A stretch of 23,975 bases of DNA, taken from positions 1 to 23,975 of the IMG/VR virus record IMGVR_UViG_3300027668_000101; one strand, 5' to 3'. The stretch comes from a virus. Positions 15,089 to 22,509 of this stretch are shown here, one piece after another (the stretch's first letter is position 1; the number at the start of each line of letters is the position of its first letter). The notes beneath the pieces were generated by a model. It searched no databases. It worked only from the letters and a program-made list of their open reading frames with translations, and was not told where the DNA came from. Position numbers and translations under genes: made by a program.

Positions 15089-15116
15089 TAATTAAATTAA
15101 ACGGAAGGATGAACAC

Positions 15117-15503
15117 ATGAGCGAATTATCGAATCACCTAGAAAATAAGTTTCTAGACATTACCTTGAAAGGAGCAACTGCTTATAACGTAGCTACTCCA
15201 TACTTGGCATTATTTAGCACCGACCCTACTGACTCAGGTTCTGGTACTGAATGTAGCTGGACAAACTATGCTCGTCAAGCAATGACGTTTGGCACAGTAT
15301 CCGCTGGATCAGTATCTTCTACTGGAACCATCACATTCCCAGCAGTAGTAGGCGCTAACGTGACTATTTCTCATATCGGAATCTATGATGCTTCAAGCTC
15401 AGGTAACTTGCTTTACCATACACCGCTTGATCTATCTAAGACACTGACTGTGGATGATGTTATGTCTGTAGCTGCTGGTGGTATTTCGGTTACTTTAAGC
15501 TAG
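15117..15503 (+). CDS. Tail fiber-associated protein, Gp80-like
   Basis: A 128-residue product. The N-terminus ELSNHLENKFLDITLKGATA, the central PYLALFSTDPTDSGSGTECS, YARQAMTFGTVSAGSVS and the C-terminal ISHIGIYDASSSGNLLYHTP fit a widespread phage structural family often called Gp80-like tail fiber protein (recognised from memory of the pattern). Members usually occur beside fiber-tail adaptors and fibers, as here. GGAAGGA about ten bases upstream of ATG 15117 is a strong ribosome site, and this gene follows one of the few intergenic gaps (41 bases), so it may head a transcriptional or translational unit. It probably forms a collar or base at the fiber attachment point. Confidence 0.7.
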   Translation: MSELSNHLENKFLDITLKGATAYNVATPYLALFSTDPTDSGSGTECSWTNYARQAMTFGTVSAGSVSSTGTITFPAVVGANVTISHIGIYDASSSGNLLYHTPLDLSKTLTVDDVMSVAAGGISVTLS

Positions 15504-15504
15504 C

Positions 15505-16758
15505 ATGAACTTTGCCGCGCTAAATAGTTACGCACTTGGTGGTTATCCACAAATATCGCTAATCTATTTAGATGCGGCAGTTACGGGTGCGTGTACTGTT
15601 GGCGCAAATGGTACGAAAGTAAGGGTTGGTGAGGCAGTAGTTACTGTTACTTCAGCAGCTCAAGCTACTGGTGTTAGGGTAGTTGTTCCAACAGCCCAGG
15701 TTTCGGCCTCTGCTAATATCACATCTACAGTATTTGGCATAGCTAGCGTTAATGCTAGTGTAATTGGCTTAGTGTCTTCTAGTGCTGATTTGCACAAAGT
15801 AAGCAGAGTTGATGCTTCTATTAATGCCTCCGCTAACATAAGCGCCACTGCATATAGGATTGCATCAAATACAGCTTCTGTTAATGTTACGGCTTTAGTT
15901 AATTCTACCGCCTATGCAATTGCTGAAAGTGGTGGTTCTGTTGAAGTAAGTGCAGGAGCTTCCGCTTCTGGAACTAAGGTTAAGTTTGTAGCTGGAAGTA
16001 TAAGTGCTTCATCTGCTACCACTGCTCAAGTTAATGCTATAGCGTACATTTCTGGCGATATATCATCAAGTGCAAGCTCGTCTGCAGAAGTTTATAAGGT
16101 AGCACATATATCTGGCGCAGTTAGTGTCTACGGAGCCACGGTTACATCGGGCAAAACTAGAGCCTACATTACAGCTATTATTTCGGTTAATGCCGAAGCG
16201 GTAGCCCAGGCTAAGGCAACTGCCTTTGTAGACGCAACGGTATGGGGTTCTTCAAATGTAAGCTCCACTGGCTTTGCTTATAGGGTGTCTACAGGCCATA
16301 TGTCTGGAGCATCTCAGGTAACTGGCGTACCAACCCGTCTTGTGGGTATTAAGGCATACGTTGACGTTTCAAGCAGTATTGAGGCATCTATAAATCTTAT
16401 AGCGTCATTCGATGGTCAGTTCCTTGGTGGTGCTGAGGTTCAGTCGACTGTATATAGAACTACAGGACTTTCAGGAATTGCAGTTGGGTCAGCAAGTGCT
16501 CAAGCTGATGCCATAAGAGTGGTTCCAGCTAATGCTGAGGTTATATCTTCAGCTAATGCTACAGCTTCATTAACCAGAATCGTGCTAATTGACGCAGCGG
16601 TGGTAGGTGTGGCTGCAGTAGACCCATCATTCGTCCTTGTTAATGATCATTTATCAGCGCCAAAGCAAAGAACAACTTTCGTATCCAGCACTGTTAGAAC
16701 ATCATACATAAAGACTGATGCTAGAATGATAACAACTGACTTAAAAAGGGCAGCATGA
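15505..16758 (+). CDS. Repeat-built fiber protein (18 x 20 residues)
   Basis: A 417-residue product whose residues 23-382 divide exactly into eighteen 20-residue units with no insertion or deletion. Position 2 is Ala or Gly in all 18 units, position 4 is Val/Ile in 15 (Met, Phe and Ala in the rest), position 12 is almost always Ala/Ser/Gly, and position 17 is mostly Val/Ile. This rigid period with small and aliphatic residues suggests a beta-solenoid or intertwined trimeric beta fiber (inference). The N-terminal 22 residues (MNFAALNSYALGGYPQISLI) may be a capping or attachment segment. The C-terminal 35 residues contain three short R-T-x-aromatic repeats (RTTFVSSTV, RTSYIKTDA, RMITTDLKR) like segments I recall upstream of Gp77-type adaptors. 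It starts one base after the previous stop and overlaps the adaptor gene by four bases. No catalytic motif is seen. Confidence 0.7.
   Translation: MNFAALNSYALGGYPQISLIYLDAAVTGACTVGANGTKVRVGEAVVTVTSAAQATGVRVVVPTAQVSASANITSTVFGIASVNASVIGLVSSSADLHKVSRVDASINASANISATAYRIASNTASVNVTALVNSTAYAIAESGGSVEVSAGASASGTKVKFVAGSISASSATTAQVNAIAYISGDISSSASSSAEVYKVAHISGAVSVYGATVTSGKTRAYITAIISVNAEAVAQAKATAFVDATVWGSSNVSSTGFAYRVSTGHMSGASQVTGVPTRLVGIKAYVDVSSSIEASINLIASFDGQFLGGAEVQSTVYRTTGLSGIAVGSASAQADAIRVVPANAEVISSANATASLTRIVLIDAAVVGVAAVDPSFVLVNDHLSAPKQRTTFVSSTVRTSYIKTDARMITTDLKRAA
15571..16650 (+). repeat. Eighteen 60-bp coding repeats, conserved only at protein level
   Basis: These 1080 bases encode eighteen uninterrupted 20-residue units. 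The nucleotide sequences of the units are strongly diverged, so the array would escape DNA repeat finders. The pattern is polar-small, Ala/Gly, any, Val/Ile, then alternating small and aliphatic residues to position 20. Confidence 0.8.
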
Positions 16759-17030
16759 TGGATATTTTCAGCCAACAACCTTTAGACATATTGGACTATG
16801 GAGTTGATCTGACTAAATGGCTTCCTGCTGGAGATTCTGTAGTGTCTTCAGTTGCTAAATCATCTCCTTCTGGACTAAACACTGTTGTTACTAATGGAGC
16901 GACCAGTGTACCAAAAGTATGGGCTAGTGGTGGAGTTAATGACACTGAGTACAAGGTTACCTTAACGGTCATTACTAATGGTGGTCGAACCAAAGAATTT
17001 GAGTTTAAAATAGTGGTGGTAGAAATATGA
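16755..17030 (+). CDS. Fiber-tail adaptor, Gp77-like
   Basis: A 91-residue (or 90, since the start is ATGATG) protein. The pattern DILDYGVDLTKWLPAGDSVV near the N-terminus, then TNGATSVPKVWASGGVNDTE and YKVTLTVITNGGRTKEFEFK, matches the small beta-sandwich family I know as Gp77 phage fiber-tail adaptor. It would join the fiber to the tail. The start overlaps the repeat protein's stop by four bases and its own stop overlaps the fiber start (ATGA), so repeat protein, adaptor and fiber are translationally linked and probably assemble together. Confidence 0.72.
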   Translation: MMDIFSQQPLDILDYGVDLTKWLPAGDSVVSSVAKSSPSGLNTVVTNGATSVPKVWASGGVNDTEYKVTLTVITNGGRTKEFEFKIVVVEI

Positions 17031-19606
17031 GTTTCGTTAACAATGTAAAGGCTTCACTTCACGCTGCTTTGACCAATAGCGCAACTAGTGTTCTGGTTGT
17101 TAAGTCTATCAGCCCATTTAACGATCCCCCATCAAGCGGCAATATTACGCTTATGGATAGCTTAAGTAACCCAAGCAAGATCGAGGTTATTTCTTATACG
17201 GGACGGACAGATAGCGGCACTTATTGGACTTTAACTGGCGCTACTCGCGGCTTAGAATCTTCTACCGCTTCCGCTTTTTCTGTGGGTGCTTATGCTATCC
17301 AAACATGGACGGCAGGCGATGCTACAACAGCGACAGTAGATACCACATATTCTGTAGGTGATGGAGGCTTAACTACTAATGACTTCACTAATGCCGATCA
17401 CTCTAAGTTAAACGCCATAGAAGCTAGTGCTGATGTAACAGATACTGCAAATGTTGTATCATCGTTAACAGCAGGCACTAATGTAGCTATAGCAGCTGAC
17501 GGTACTATATCTTCTACAGATACTAACACTACTTATACGGTAGGTGATGGTGGGCTAACGCAAGTAAACTTCACTACTGCTGACAACACTAAGTTAGACG
17601 GTATTGATGCATCAGCTAATAACTACTCACTTCCAGCATCTGTTGTCCATGATACTGAAGCAGGGGCGTTACATGCTACAGATGCACTGTCAATATCTGG
17701 ACACACTATCACATTAAAACGTGGTGATGCGACTACGGAGACAGTTACAGTACCTGACAATAACACTGTATACACTCACCCATCTAACCATGCTATATCG
17801 GTTATAACTGGGTTGCAGGCAGCGTTAAATGCTAAGGCACCTTTGGCTAGCCCTGCGTTAACTGGTACACCTACAGCACCTACAGCAGCAGCTAATACCA
17901 GTACTACGCAGGTAGCCACAACTGCTTATGTGCAGACTGAGCTTACTGATCTTATTGGCGGTGCACCAGGTACACTAGATACACTTAACGAACTAGCAGC
18001 GGCTATTAATGATGATGCAGCTTATGCGTCTACGTTGACAACTGCACTAGGTACCAAGGTAACTAAGACTACTAACCAAGCATTAAGCACTTCTGCCAAT
18101 GCTATGACTATTAGTGGGCATACTATTACGTTAAATCGTGGTGATGGGACTACGGATACAGTAACTGTCCCTGATAACAATACTACTTACAGTGTTGGTG
18201 ACGGTGGTTTATCACAGATCAACTTCACATCAGCTGATCATAGTAAATTAAACGGTATAGCTACTTCTGCTAACAACTACTCGTTCCCTGAGACTATCAG
18301 TGAGTCGGCAAATGGCAGTACTGTGGTGAAGCGTACAGTTAATGGTTACATAAATGGCGTGTACTACGGAGGGACAGGAACATTTTCTACAAGTGGTGAC
18401 ACATCAGGTATGGGTCTCTTCACAGGTACTAATGGTTCTGACAACTATGGTCGTAGCTACACAGCTGCTGCTGCTCGTACTCTGCTTAACGTAGCTAATG
18501 GTGCTAACAACTATTCGTTACCAGCTAGTGTTATTCATCAAACAGAGTTGAGCGGTAGCGTTATTTCTTCTAGTACAACTATTGCTGCTAACGTAGCAGG
18601 AGTTAAGGCTGCTTATGACAGATCGTGGCCTAACACTACGTATTCTGTGGGTGATGGCGGTTTAACTCAACATAACTTCACATCGGCAGATCATAGTAAA
18701 TTAAATGGTATTGAGACCTCTGCAACAGCGGATCAATCAGCAGCTCAGATTAAAGCGCACCTAGTTAACGGTATTAACAGCGAGCATTACGTAGATAACT
18801 CCGTAGACGCTGCACACCTTAATGTATCTGGTAACGGTAACACTAGTCAGTGGTTACGTTCAGATGGTGATGGCTCAATGACTTGGGCTGTACCACCAAC
18901 GAACACTGGCCCAACTGGAGCTACTGGCCCACAAGGCAATACTGGTTCAACTGGCGGAACAGGATCTACTGGATCTACTGGTTCGCAAGGCCCAACAGGA
19001 TCTACTGGCTCACAAGGTGCTACTGGCCCTGCCGGTAGTGCGGCTAACGTAACTGCTTCTAACGTATTCTCTGCTATTTATAATCAGAACCACACTGATT
19101 GGTACAGAACTACTAGCGATAAGGGTTTGTACTTCGCTAGTTATGGTGGTGGCGTACAAATGCTTGATACTACTTGGGTACGTGTGTATAACAGTAAAGC
19201 TTTATATGTAGCTAATCAGATAGCGGCTACAGGTAATATCACAGCCTACTACTCAGACCAGCGTTTGAAGACTAGTACAGGTAATATTGAGAATGCTATT
19301 GATAAGGTAATGTCGCTAGACGGCTTCACCTATGTTGAGAATGACTTGGCACGTAGCCTTGGCTATAGCAATGAACGGCAGCAAGTAGGTATCTCTGCAC
19401 AGCAAATCCAAGCAGTGTTACCAGAGGCGGTGTCGTTAGCCCCTGTGGACATGGCAACGGATGAGTTTAGTGGTGAAATATCATCGAAGTCTGGTGAGAA
19501 TTACTTAACCGTAGACTACTCACGTATTGTGCCACTACTCATTGAAGCCATCAAAGAACAACAGACTCAGATTGATGTACTCAAGGCTCTTGTAGGGGGT
19601 GCGTAA
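17027..19606 (+). CDS. Tail fiber with collagen-like repeat and S74 self-cleaving chaperone
   Basis: An 859-residue fiber. Residues 1-105 form an N-terminal attachment region (NNVKASLHAALTNSATSVLV, then DPPSSGNITLMD). Four copies of a roughly 28-residue module (Y-S/T-V-G-D-G-G-L...F-T-x-A-D-x-x-K-L) start at residues 108, 170, 388 and 539; other shared segments are SGHTITLKRGD (two) and ANNYS-L/F-P (three). A linker near residues 280-305 has ASPALTGTPTAPTAAANTST. Residues 628-672 are fifteen collagen-like Gly-X-Y triplets. Residues 743-859 are a peptidase S74 intramolecular chaperone: SDQRLK, with S743 and K748 spaced five apart as in the known Ser-Lys dyad, then GISAQQIQAVLPEAV and YLTVDYSRIVPLLIEAIKEQ. 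It would trimerise the fiber and cut itself off before S743. The start overlaps the adaptor stop (ATGA). Confidence 0.88.
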   Translation: MSFVNNVKASLHAALTNSATSVLVVKSISPFNDPPSSGNITLMDSLSNPSKIEVISYTGRTDSGTYWTLTGATRGLESSTASAFSVGAYAIQTWTAGDATTATVDTTYSVGDGGLTTNDFTNADHSKLNAIEASADVTDTANVVSSLTAGTNVAIAADGTISSTDTNTTYTVGDGGLTQVNFTTADNTKLDGIDASANNYSLPASVVHDTEAGALHATDALSISGHTITLKRGDATTETVTVPDNNTVYTHPSNHAISVITGLQAALNAKAPLASPALTGTPTAPTAAANTSTTQVATTAYVQTELTDLIGGAPGTLDTLNELAAAINDDAAYASTLTTALGTKVTKTTNQALSTSANAMTISGHTITLNRGDGTTDTVTVPDNNTTYSVGDGGLSQINFTSADHSKLNGIATSANNYSFPETISESANGSTVVKRTVNGYINGVYYGGTGTFSTSGDTSGMGLFTGTNGSDNYGRSYTAAAARTLLNVANGANNYSLPASVIHQTELSGSVISSSTTIAANVAGVKAAYDRSWPNTTYSVGDGGLTQHNFTSADHSKLNGIETSATADQSAAQIKAHLVNGINSEHYVDNSVDAAHLNVSGNGNTSQWLRSDGDGSMTWAVPPTNTGPTGATGPQGNTGSTGGTGSTGSTGSQGPTGSTGSQGATGPAGSAANVTASNVFSAIYNQNHTDWYRTTSDKGLYFASYGGGVQMLDTTWVRVYNSKALYVANQIAATGNITAYYSDQRLKTSTGNIENAIDKVMSLDGFTYVENDLARSLGYSNERQQVGISAQQIQAVLPEAVSLAPVDMATDEFSGEISSKSGENYLTVDYSRIVPLLIEAIKEQQTQIDVLKALVGGA
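18908..19042 (+). repeat. Collagen-like Gly-X-Y stretch in tail fiber (15 triplets)
   Basis: Fifteen uninterrupted Gly-X-Y triplets at residues 628-672. The Y position is Thr ten times, Gln three times and Ala twice. All four prolines are at X and none is at Y. Stretches of this kind form trimeric collagen-like rods in phage fibers. Confidence 0.88.
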
Positions 19607-20094
19607 TGGCTCTACAATCCTCAGGTGCCATAAGTTTCTCACAGATAGCTGCTGAGTTTGGTGGCTCTGGTTCACATTCACTATCAGAGTATTATCCTCT
19701 GGTAGGTCAAGGTGTCTCAGGTCTACCCTCAAGTGGTCAGTTTAGCTTCTCTCAGTTCTACGGTAAGAGTAAGTACGTTGTGACATCCACTTGGACTTCG
19801 AGTGGTTACAACACAGCCTCGTGGGTTAATTCATCTACCTATTATAGTGAAGACCATGCTTATTACGCAACGTTTGGTGGCACATTTCTGAAGCTTACCA
19901 CATGGGGTATTACTACTCAGTGGGGAGTGTCTTCATATATAAGTGGTAATACACGATATTCAACTACAGGCTCAAACGTACGTTGTGGTAACAATGGATG
20001 CAGACAAAGTATTCAGCTAGCAACCCTTACGAATACTTGGACTGATACATCAAGCTACGTCAACGTCACAACTACAGCATCAATAACAGGATAA
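19606..20094 (+). CDS. Small structural protein, fiber-associated
   Basis: A 162-residue product. The first 55 residues form a module I recall in many phage structural proteins: MALQSSGAISFSQIAAEFGG, then SLSEYYPL and a second half-copy, PSSGQFSFSQFYGKS. The motif S-S-G-x-(I/F)-S-F-S-Q occurs twice, at residues 5-13 and about 41-49, and may be a packing unit. The remaining about 105 residues are rich in Thr, Ser, Tyr and Trp and likely beta-structured; two cysteines lie close together (VRCGNNGCRQ) and could be a disulfide or metal pair. No catalytic motif is visible. It overlaps the large fiber gene (TAATG), so a role as fiber tip, accessory adhesin or minor virion protein is inferred from position. 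Confidence 0.6.
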   Translation: MALQSSGAISFSQIAAEFGGSGSHSLSEYYPLVGQGVSGLPSSGQFSFSQFYGKSKYVVTSTWTSSGYNTASWVNSSTYYSEDHAYYATFGGTFLKLTTWGITTQWGVSSYISGNTRYSTTGSNVRCGNNGCRQSIQLATLTNTWTDTSSYVNVTTTASITG

Positions 20095-20098
20095 TTAT

Positions 20099-20470
20099 AT
20101 GAACACTTTAAATTACGACAATGGTACTTGCGAAGTTCGCAGAGGAGATAAATACTTTTCCTCCAATGGGCATAAACCTGAATTAACTTTTGAATACGAT
20201 ACATTATTCTATGACAATTTTAATTCTGTAGCAAAGCGCATTATTGGTAGCGAATTAACGTTATTAACTGATGTGCAATGCGCAGAGATAGAAACTTTTA
20301 TTGATGGACTTGTCGCTGACCCACAAACACAAACCAACTTAGAATCCCAGCGTTATTTATATGAGACAGATTGGTTTGTTGTCCGAAAAGCAGAGTTAGG
20401 TACTCCTATACCAACTAACATTTTAGTAGGTAGAGCTGCTGCTAGAGAAGCTATAGTGCAGCCAAATTAA
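20099..20470 (+). CDS. Probable tail fiber assembly chaperone
   Basis: A 123-residue product. The C-terminal half has ESQRYLYETDWFVVRKAELG, then TPIPTNILVGRAAAREAI, matching the 'L-x-E-T-D-W ... P-x-P ... R-x-A-x-R' layout of phage tail fiber assembly proteins (a TAC/APC-type family, from memory). Such proteins help fibers fold and attach and are not usually in the virion. The N-terminal half (residues 1-60) is unrelated and probably partner-specific. AGGA (20088-20091) lies seven bases before ATG 20099. Its position downstream of the fiber genes fits the usual fiber-chaperone order. Confidence 0.62.
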   Translation: MNTLNYDNGTCEVRRGDKYFSSNGHKPELTFEYDTLFYDNFNSVAKRIIGSELTLLTDVQCAEIETFIDGLVADPQTQTNLESQRYLYETDWFVVRKAELGTPIPTNILVGRAAAREAIVQPN

Positions 20471-21085
20471 ATGGAAAACTTTATTAGGGTGTACCCTCAA
20501 GCACTGTCAGTGGAAGAATGTGATGCTTTAGTAAATGATTGGGATAACTTCCCAAGACCTCTTGAGGATGAACCAGCGTTCTTTAGCTCAAATGATATAG
20601 CAATGCGGAACGATTCTCAGGTTCAGCTTGATGCGGTATTTCAGGCTGATACTCAAGAATCGCAAGCTCTTAAAATTAAGTATTATCAAATACTAGAGAA
20701 AGCGGTTACCAAAGGGAGAGATGATTATCTTAGTGACTTAGGTCAGTTGGAGATGACTCCTCTTGAGCTAACAGGTTTTAAAGTACAGAAATATGATGCA
20801 TCTAAGGGTGGAGGGTATTACGTATTCCATTACGAACGTCATGGCTATAGCTTGCATAAGGATTCTATCAGACGGCAATTAGTTTGGATGGTTTATCTTA
20901 ATGACGTACCTGAGGGTGAAGGTGAAACTGAATTCCTATATCAAGGGCTAAGAGTACAACCTAAGAAAGGTGATTTAGTTATATGGCCCTCAGCCTTCAC
21001 ACACACACACCGAGGTAATCCTGTGTACACAACAGACAAGTACATAGCAACTGGCTGGATGCTGTGGCATAAACAGTCTAGTTAA
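20471..21085 (+). CDS. 2OG-Fe(II) oxygenase, prolyl 4-hydroxylase-like
   Basis: A 204-residue cytoplasmic enzyme (no signal peptide) of the 2-oxoglutarate/iron dioxygenase fold. Predicted iron ligands are H120 and E122 (FHYERHG, an H-x-E form) and a distal histidine H178 or H180 in AFTHTHRGNP. K190 or R181 could hold 2-oxoglutarate; the KYIATGWML ending is typical of phage members. The core strands read RRQLVWMVYLNDVPEGEGET and FLYQGLRVQPKKGDLVIWPS. The usual motif is H-x-D/E...H, so the acidic ligand is acceptable. The gene starts directly at the previous stop. Its placement next to a collagen-like fiber suggests that it may hydroxylate a virion protein; host EF-Tu or other targets are alternatives. 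Family confidence is high, substrate unknown. Confidence 0.85.
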   Translation: MENFIRVYPQALSVEECDALVNDWDNFPRPLEDEPAFFSSNDIAMRNDSQVQLDAVFQADTQESQALKIKYYQILEKAVTKGRDDYLSDLGQLEMTPLELTGFKVQKYDASKGGGYYVFHYERHGYSLHKDSIRRQLVWMVYLNDVPEGEGETEFLYQGLRVQPKKGDLVIWPSAFTHTHRGNPVYTTDKYIATGWMLWHKQSS

Positions 21086-21100
21086 TCAACAAGGGGAATT

Positions 21101-21646
21101 ATGAATAGATTGCTTAAAGAGGTAGCCCTATGCACCTTGTTAATTACATCCGCAGGGATAGCCTCTGCCGAACCTATCGTGACTGACTCTACGACTAAAA
21201 GTACAGTTCACACGACAGGCTCGGTCACTACAACGCTAAAGTCGCCACCGCCATCTGCTATATCACCGTCCCTTGGTGGTAGTAACTCTGATTCATGTAC
21301 GATTGGAGTGGCAGGGGCCGTACAGACGCAGATACTGGGTATTTCAGCAGGCACTACAACCCGCGACCTGAACTGTGAGCGATTGAAGAATGCTAAGACA
21401 CTCTATGATATGGGTATGAAGGTAGCCGCAGTATCAGTACTATGCCAGGACTTACGGGTATTTGATGCCATGATAATGGCTGGAACACCTTGTCCATACA
21501 ACGGCATTATTGGTGCTGATGCCAAAATAGCTTGGGAGAATGATGAGGAGGAAATACCTAAAGAGGAAGTCATTACCAAGTACGACACGAAAGAGTTTTT
21601 ACTTAGTTTAGGTGGCGCAATCTTAGGTTTGCTTCTACTACTATGA
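21101..21646 (+). CDS. Exported, membrane-anchored protein of unknown function
   Basis: A 181-residue protein, first gene of the envelope module. A signal peptide (residues 1-23, n-region MNRLLKE, cleavage after ASA) is followed by a Thr/Ser-rich stretch and a conserved-looking core (SCTIGVAGAVQTQILGISAG, NCERLKNAKTLYDMGMKVAA, then LCQDLRVFDAMIMAGTPCP). Four cysteines remain after cleavage, enough for two disulfides. Residues about 165-181 are hydrophobic to the end (FLLSLGGAILGLLLLL), so the mature protein is probably held in a membrane by its C-terminus with the core in the periplasm. C11 does not form a lipobox. AAGGGGAA precedes ATG 21101. The core reminds me of unannotated marine phage proteins, which I cannot verify. 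Function unknown. Confidence 0.75.
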   Translation: MNRLLKEVALCTLLITSAGIASAEPIVTDSTTKSTVHTTGSVTTTLKSPPPSAISPSLGGSNSDSCTIGVAGAVQTQILGISAGTTTRDLNCERLKNAKTLYDMGMKVAAVSVLCQDLRVFDAMIMAGTPCPYNGIIGADAKIAWENDEEEIPKEEVITKYDTKEFLLSLGGAILGLLLLL

Positions 21647-22506
21647 TTAGGCTAGTTGTTGCCTTGCTAGCGATCTACGCGACAAGCGCCCACAGCGAGT
21701 ATCTATACGGCCTGACAGGGAATATGGCAGGCACCGGACATACTTGGGGCATGAATATCGGGCCTAGTGGATCGCAAAGCCTAAAGATTAACGGGGTGTT
21801 TTATCAATACACGCCTGTGAAAAACATTGAAGATGACATGCTAGTTCATGTACGTAACAAGCGAGTAGGCGGTGGTTATATTTTCTCAAGTACAGATGAT
21901 TGGAGTGGGCTGCAAGGCGGAATACCCATCACCAAAGGGTTTGTTATAGATAACCTGCCTATAGAATTGTGGGGCGATGGATCGATTGATATTGAGGGTA
22001 CAGGATCGGTTGTTGATGCCAATGTAATTTACAGCTACAAGTATAACAACGACTGCCTAACGCCTATGTCAGACCCCTCTTGCTCTGGTTATATTGATGC
22101 TGTGCTGTCAATGATGGGCGAAAGTAAGATCGAGGCTTACGACCCATTGGTCGATGAAAATATCAACGATGTAATAGATGAGAAAGCCGAGTTAGATGAG
22201 GATGTTCAGCAAGAAGATGAAGAGAAAGCTGAGGCTAAAGACAGGTTGCAGCGCATGTTAAGCGGAGTCAATGACTCAATTCTTTATGCAAATGTAACCT
22301 CTCAAAATATTTTGATGTTTGCAATGTCTCGTAACAATAATCTAAACCCTTATTACGATAAGAAGTTATCTGGCGGAACCTACAAAGAGACAGTTGTTCT
22401 TGATGGCGGTCAACTACCTGACAACAAAAAAGGCGCTAGAGCAGGACTGGCACAGCAAATATTACACACCAAAATGGTGAGTATGCAGTATGACCCAAAG
22501 GAATAA
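21643..22506 (+). CDS. Exported protein with acidic coiled segment, unknown function
   Basis: A 287-residue protein that overlaps the previous gene by four bases (ATGA). Signal peptide residues 1-18, cleavage probably after AHS. The first about 130 mature residues look beta-rich (GLTGNMAGTGHTWGMNIGPS, then SLKINGVFYQY and IELWGDGSIDIEGTGSVVDA). Two cysteines lie nine residues apart (NDCLTPMSDPSCSG), a likely disulfide loop. Residues about 160-205 are strongly acidic and helical (DENINDVIDEKAELDEDVQQ and EDEEKAEAKDRLQRML), probably a coiled coil. The C-terminus (about 240-287) has a Gly/Lys-rich linker and QILHTKMVSM. No transmembrane segment is seen besides the signal. It may form a complex with its neighbours in the periplasm. 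No family recognised. Confidence 0.7.
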   Translation: MIRLVVALLAIYATSAHSEYLYGLTGNMAGTGHTWGMNIGPSGSQSLKINGVFYQYTPVKNIEDDMLVHVRNKRVGGGYIFSSTDDWSGLQGGIPITKGFVIDNLPIELWGDGSIDIEGTGSVVDANVIYSYKYNNDCLTPMSDPSCSGYIDAVLSMMGESKIEAYDPLVDENINDVIDEKAELDEDVQQEDEEKAEAKDRLQRMLSGVNDSILYANVTSQNILMFAMSRNNNLNPYYDKKLSGGTYKETVVLDGGQLPDNKKGARAGLAQQILHTKMVSMQYDPKE

Positions 22507-22509
22507 CCC

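Noticed and set aside
15571-16650. 60-base period as a CRISPR or DNA tandem repeat
   Set aside because: Units are not similar at DNA level and the region is one open coding frame; the periodicity is protein-level.
21131-21133. Lipobox cysteine in the first exported protein (C11)
   Set aside because: Leu precedes the cysteine rather than Gly/Ala/Ser, and a good ASA cleavage site follows at residue 23.
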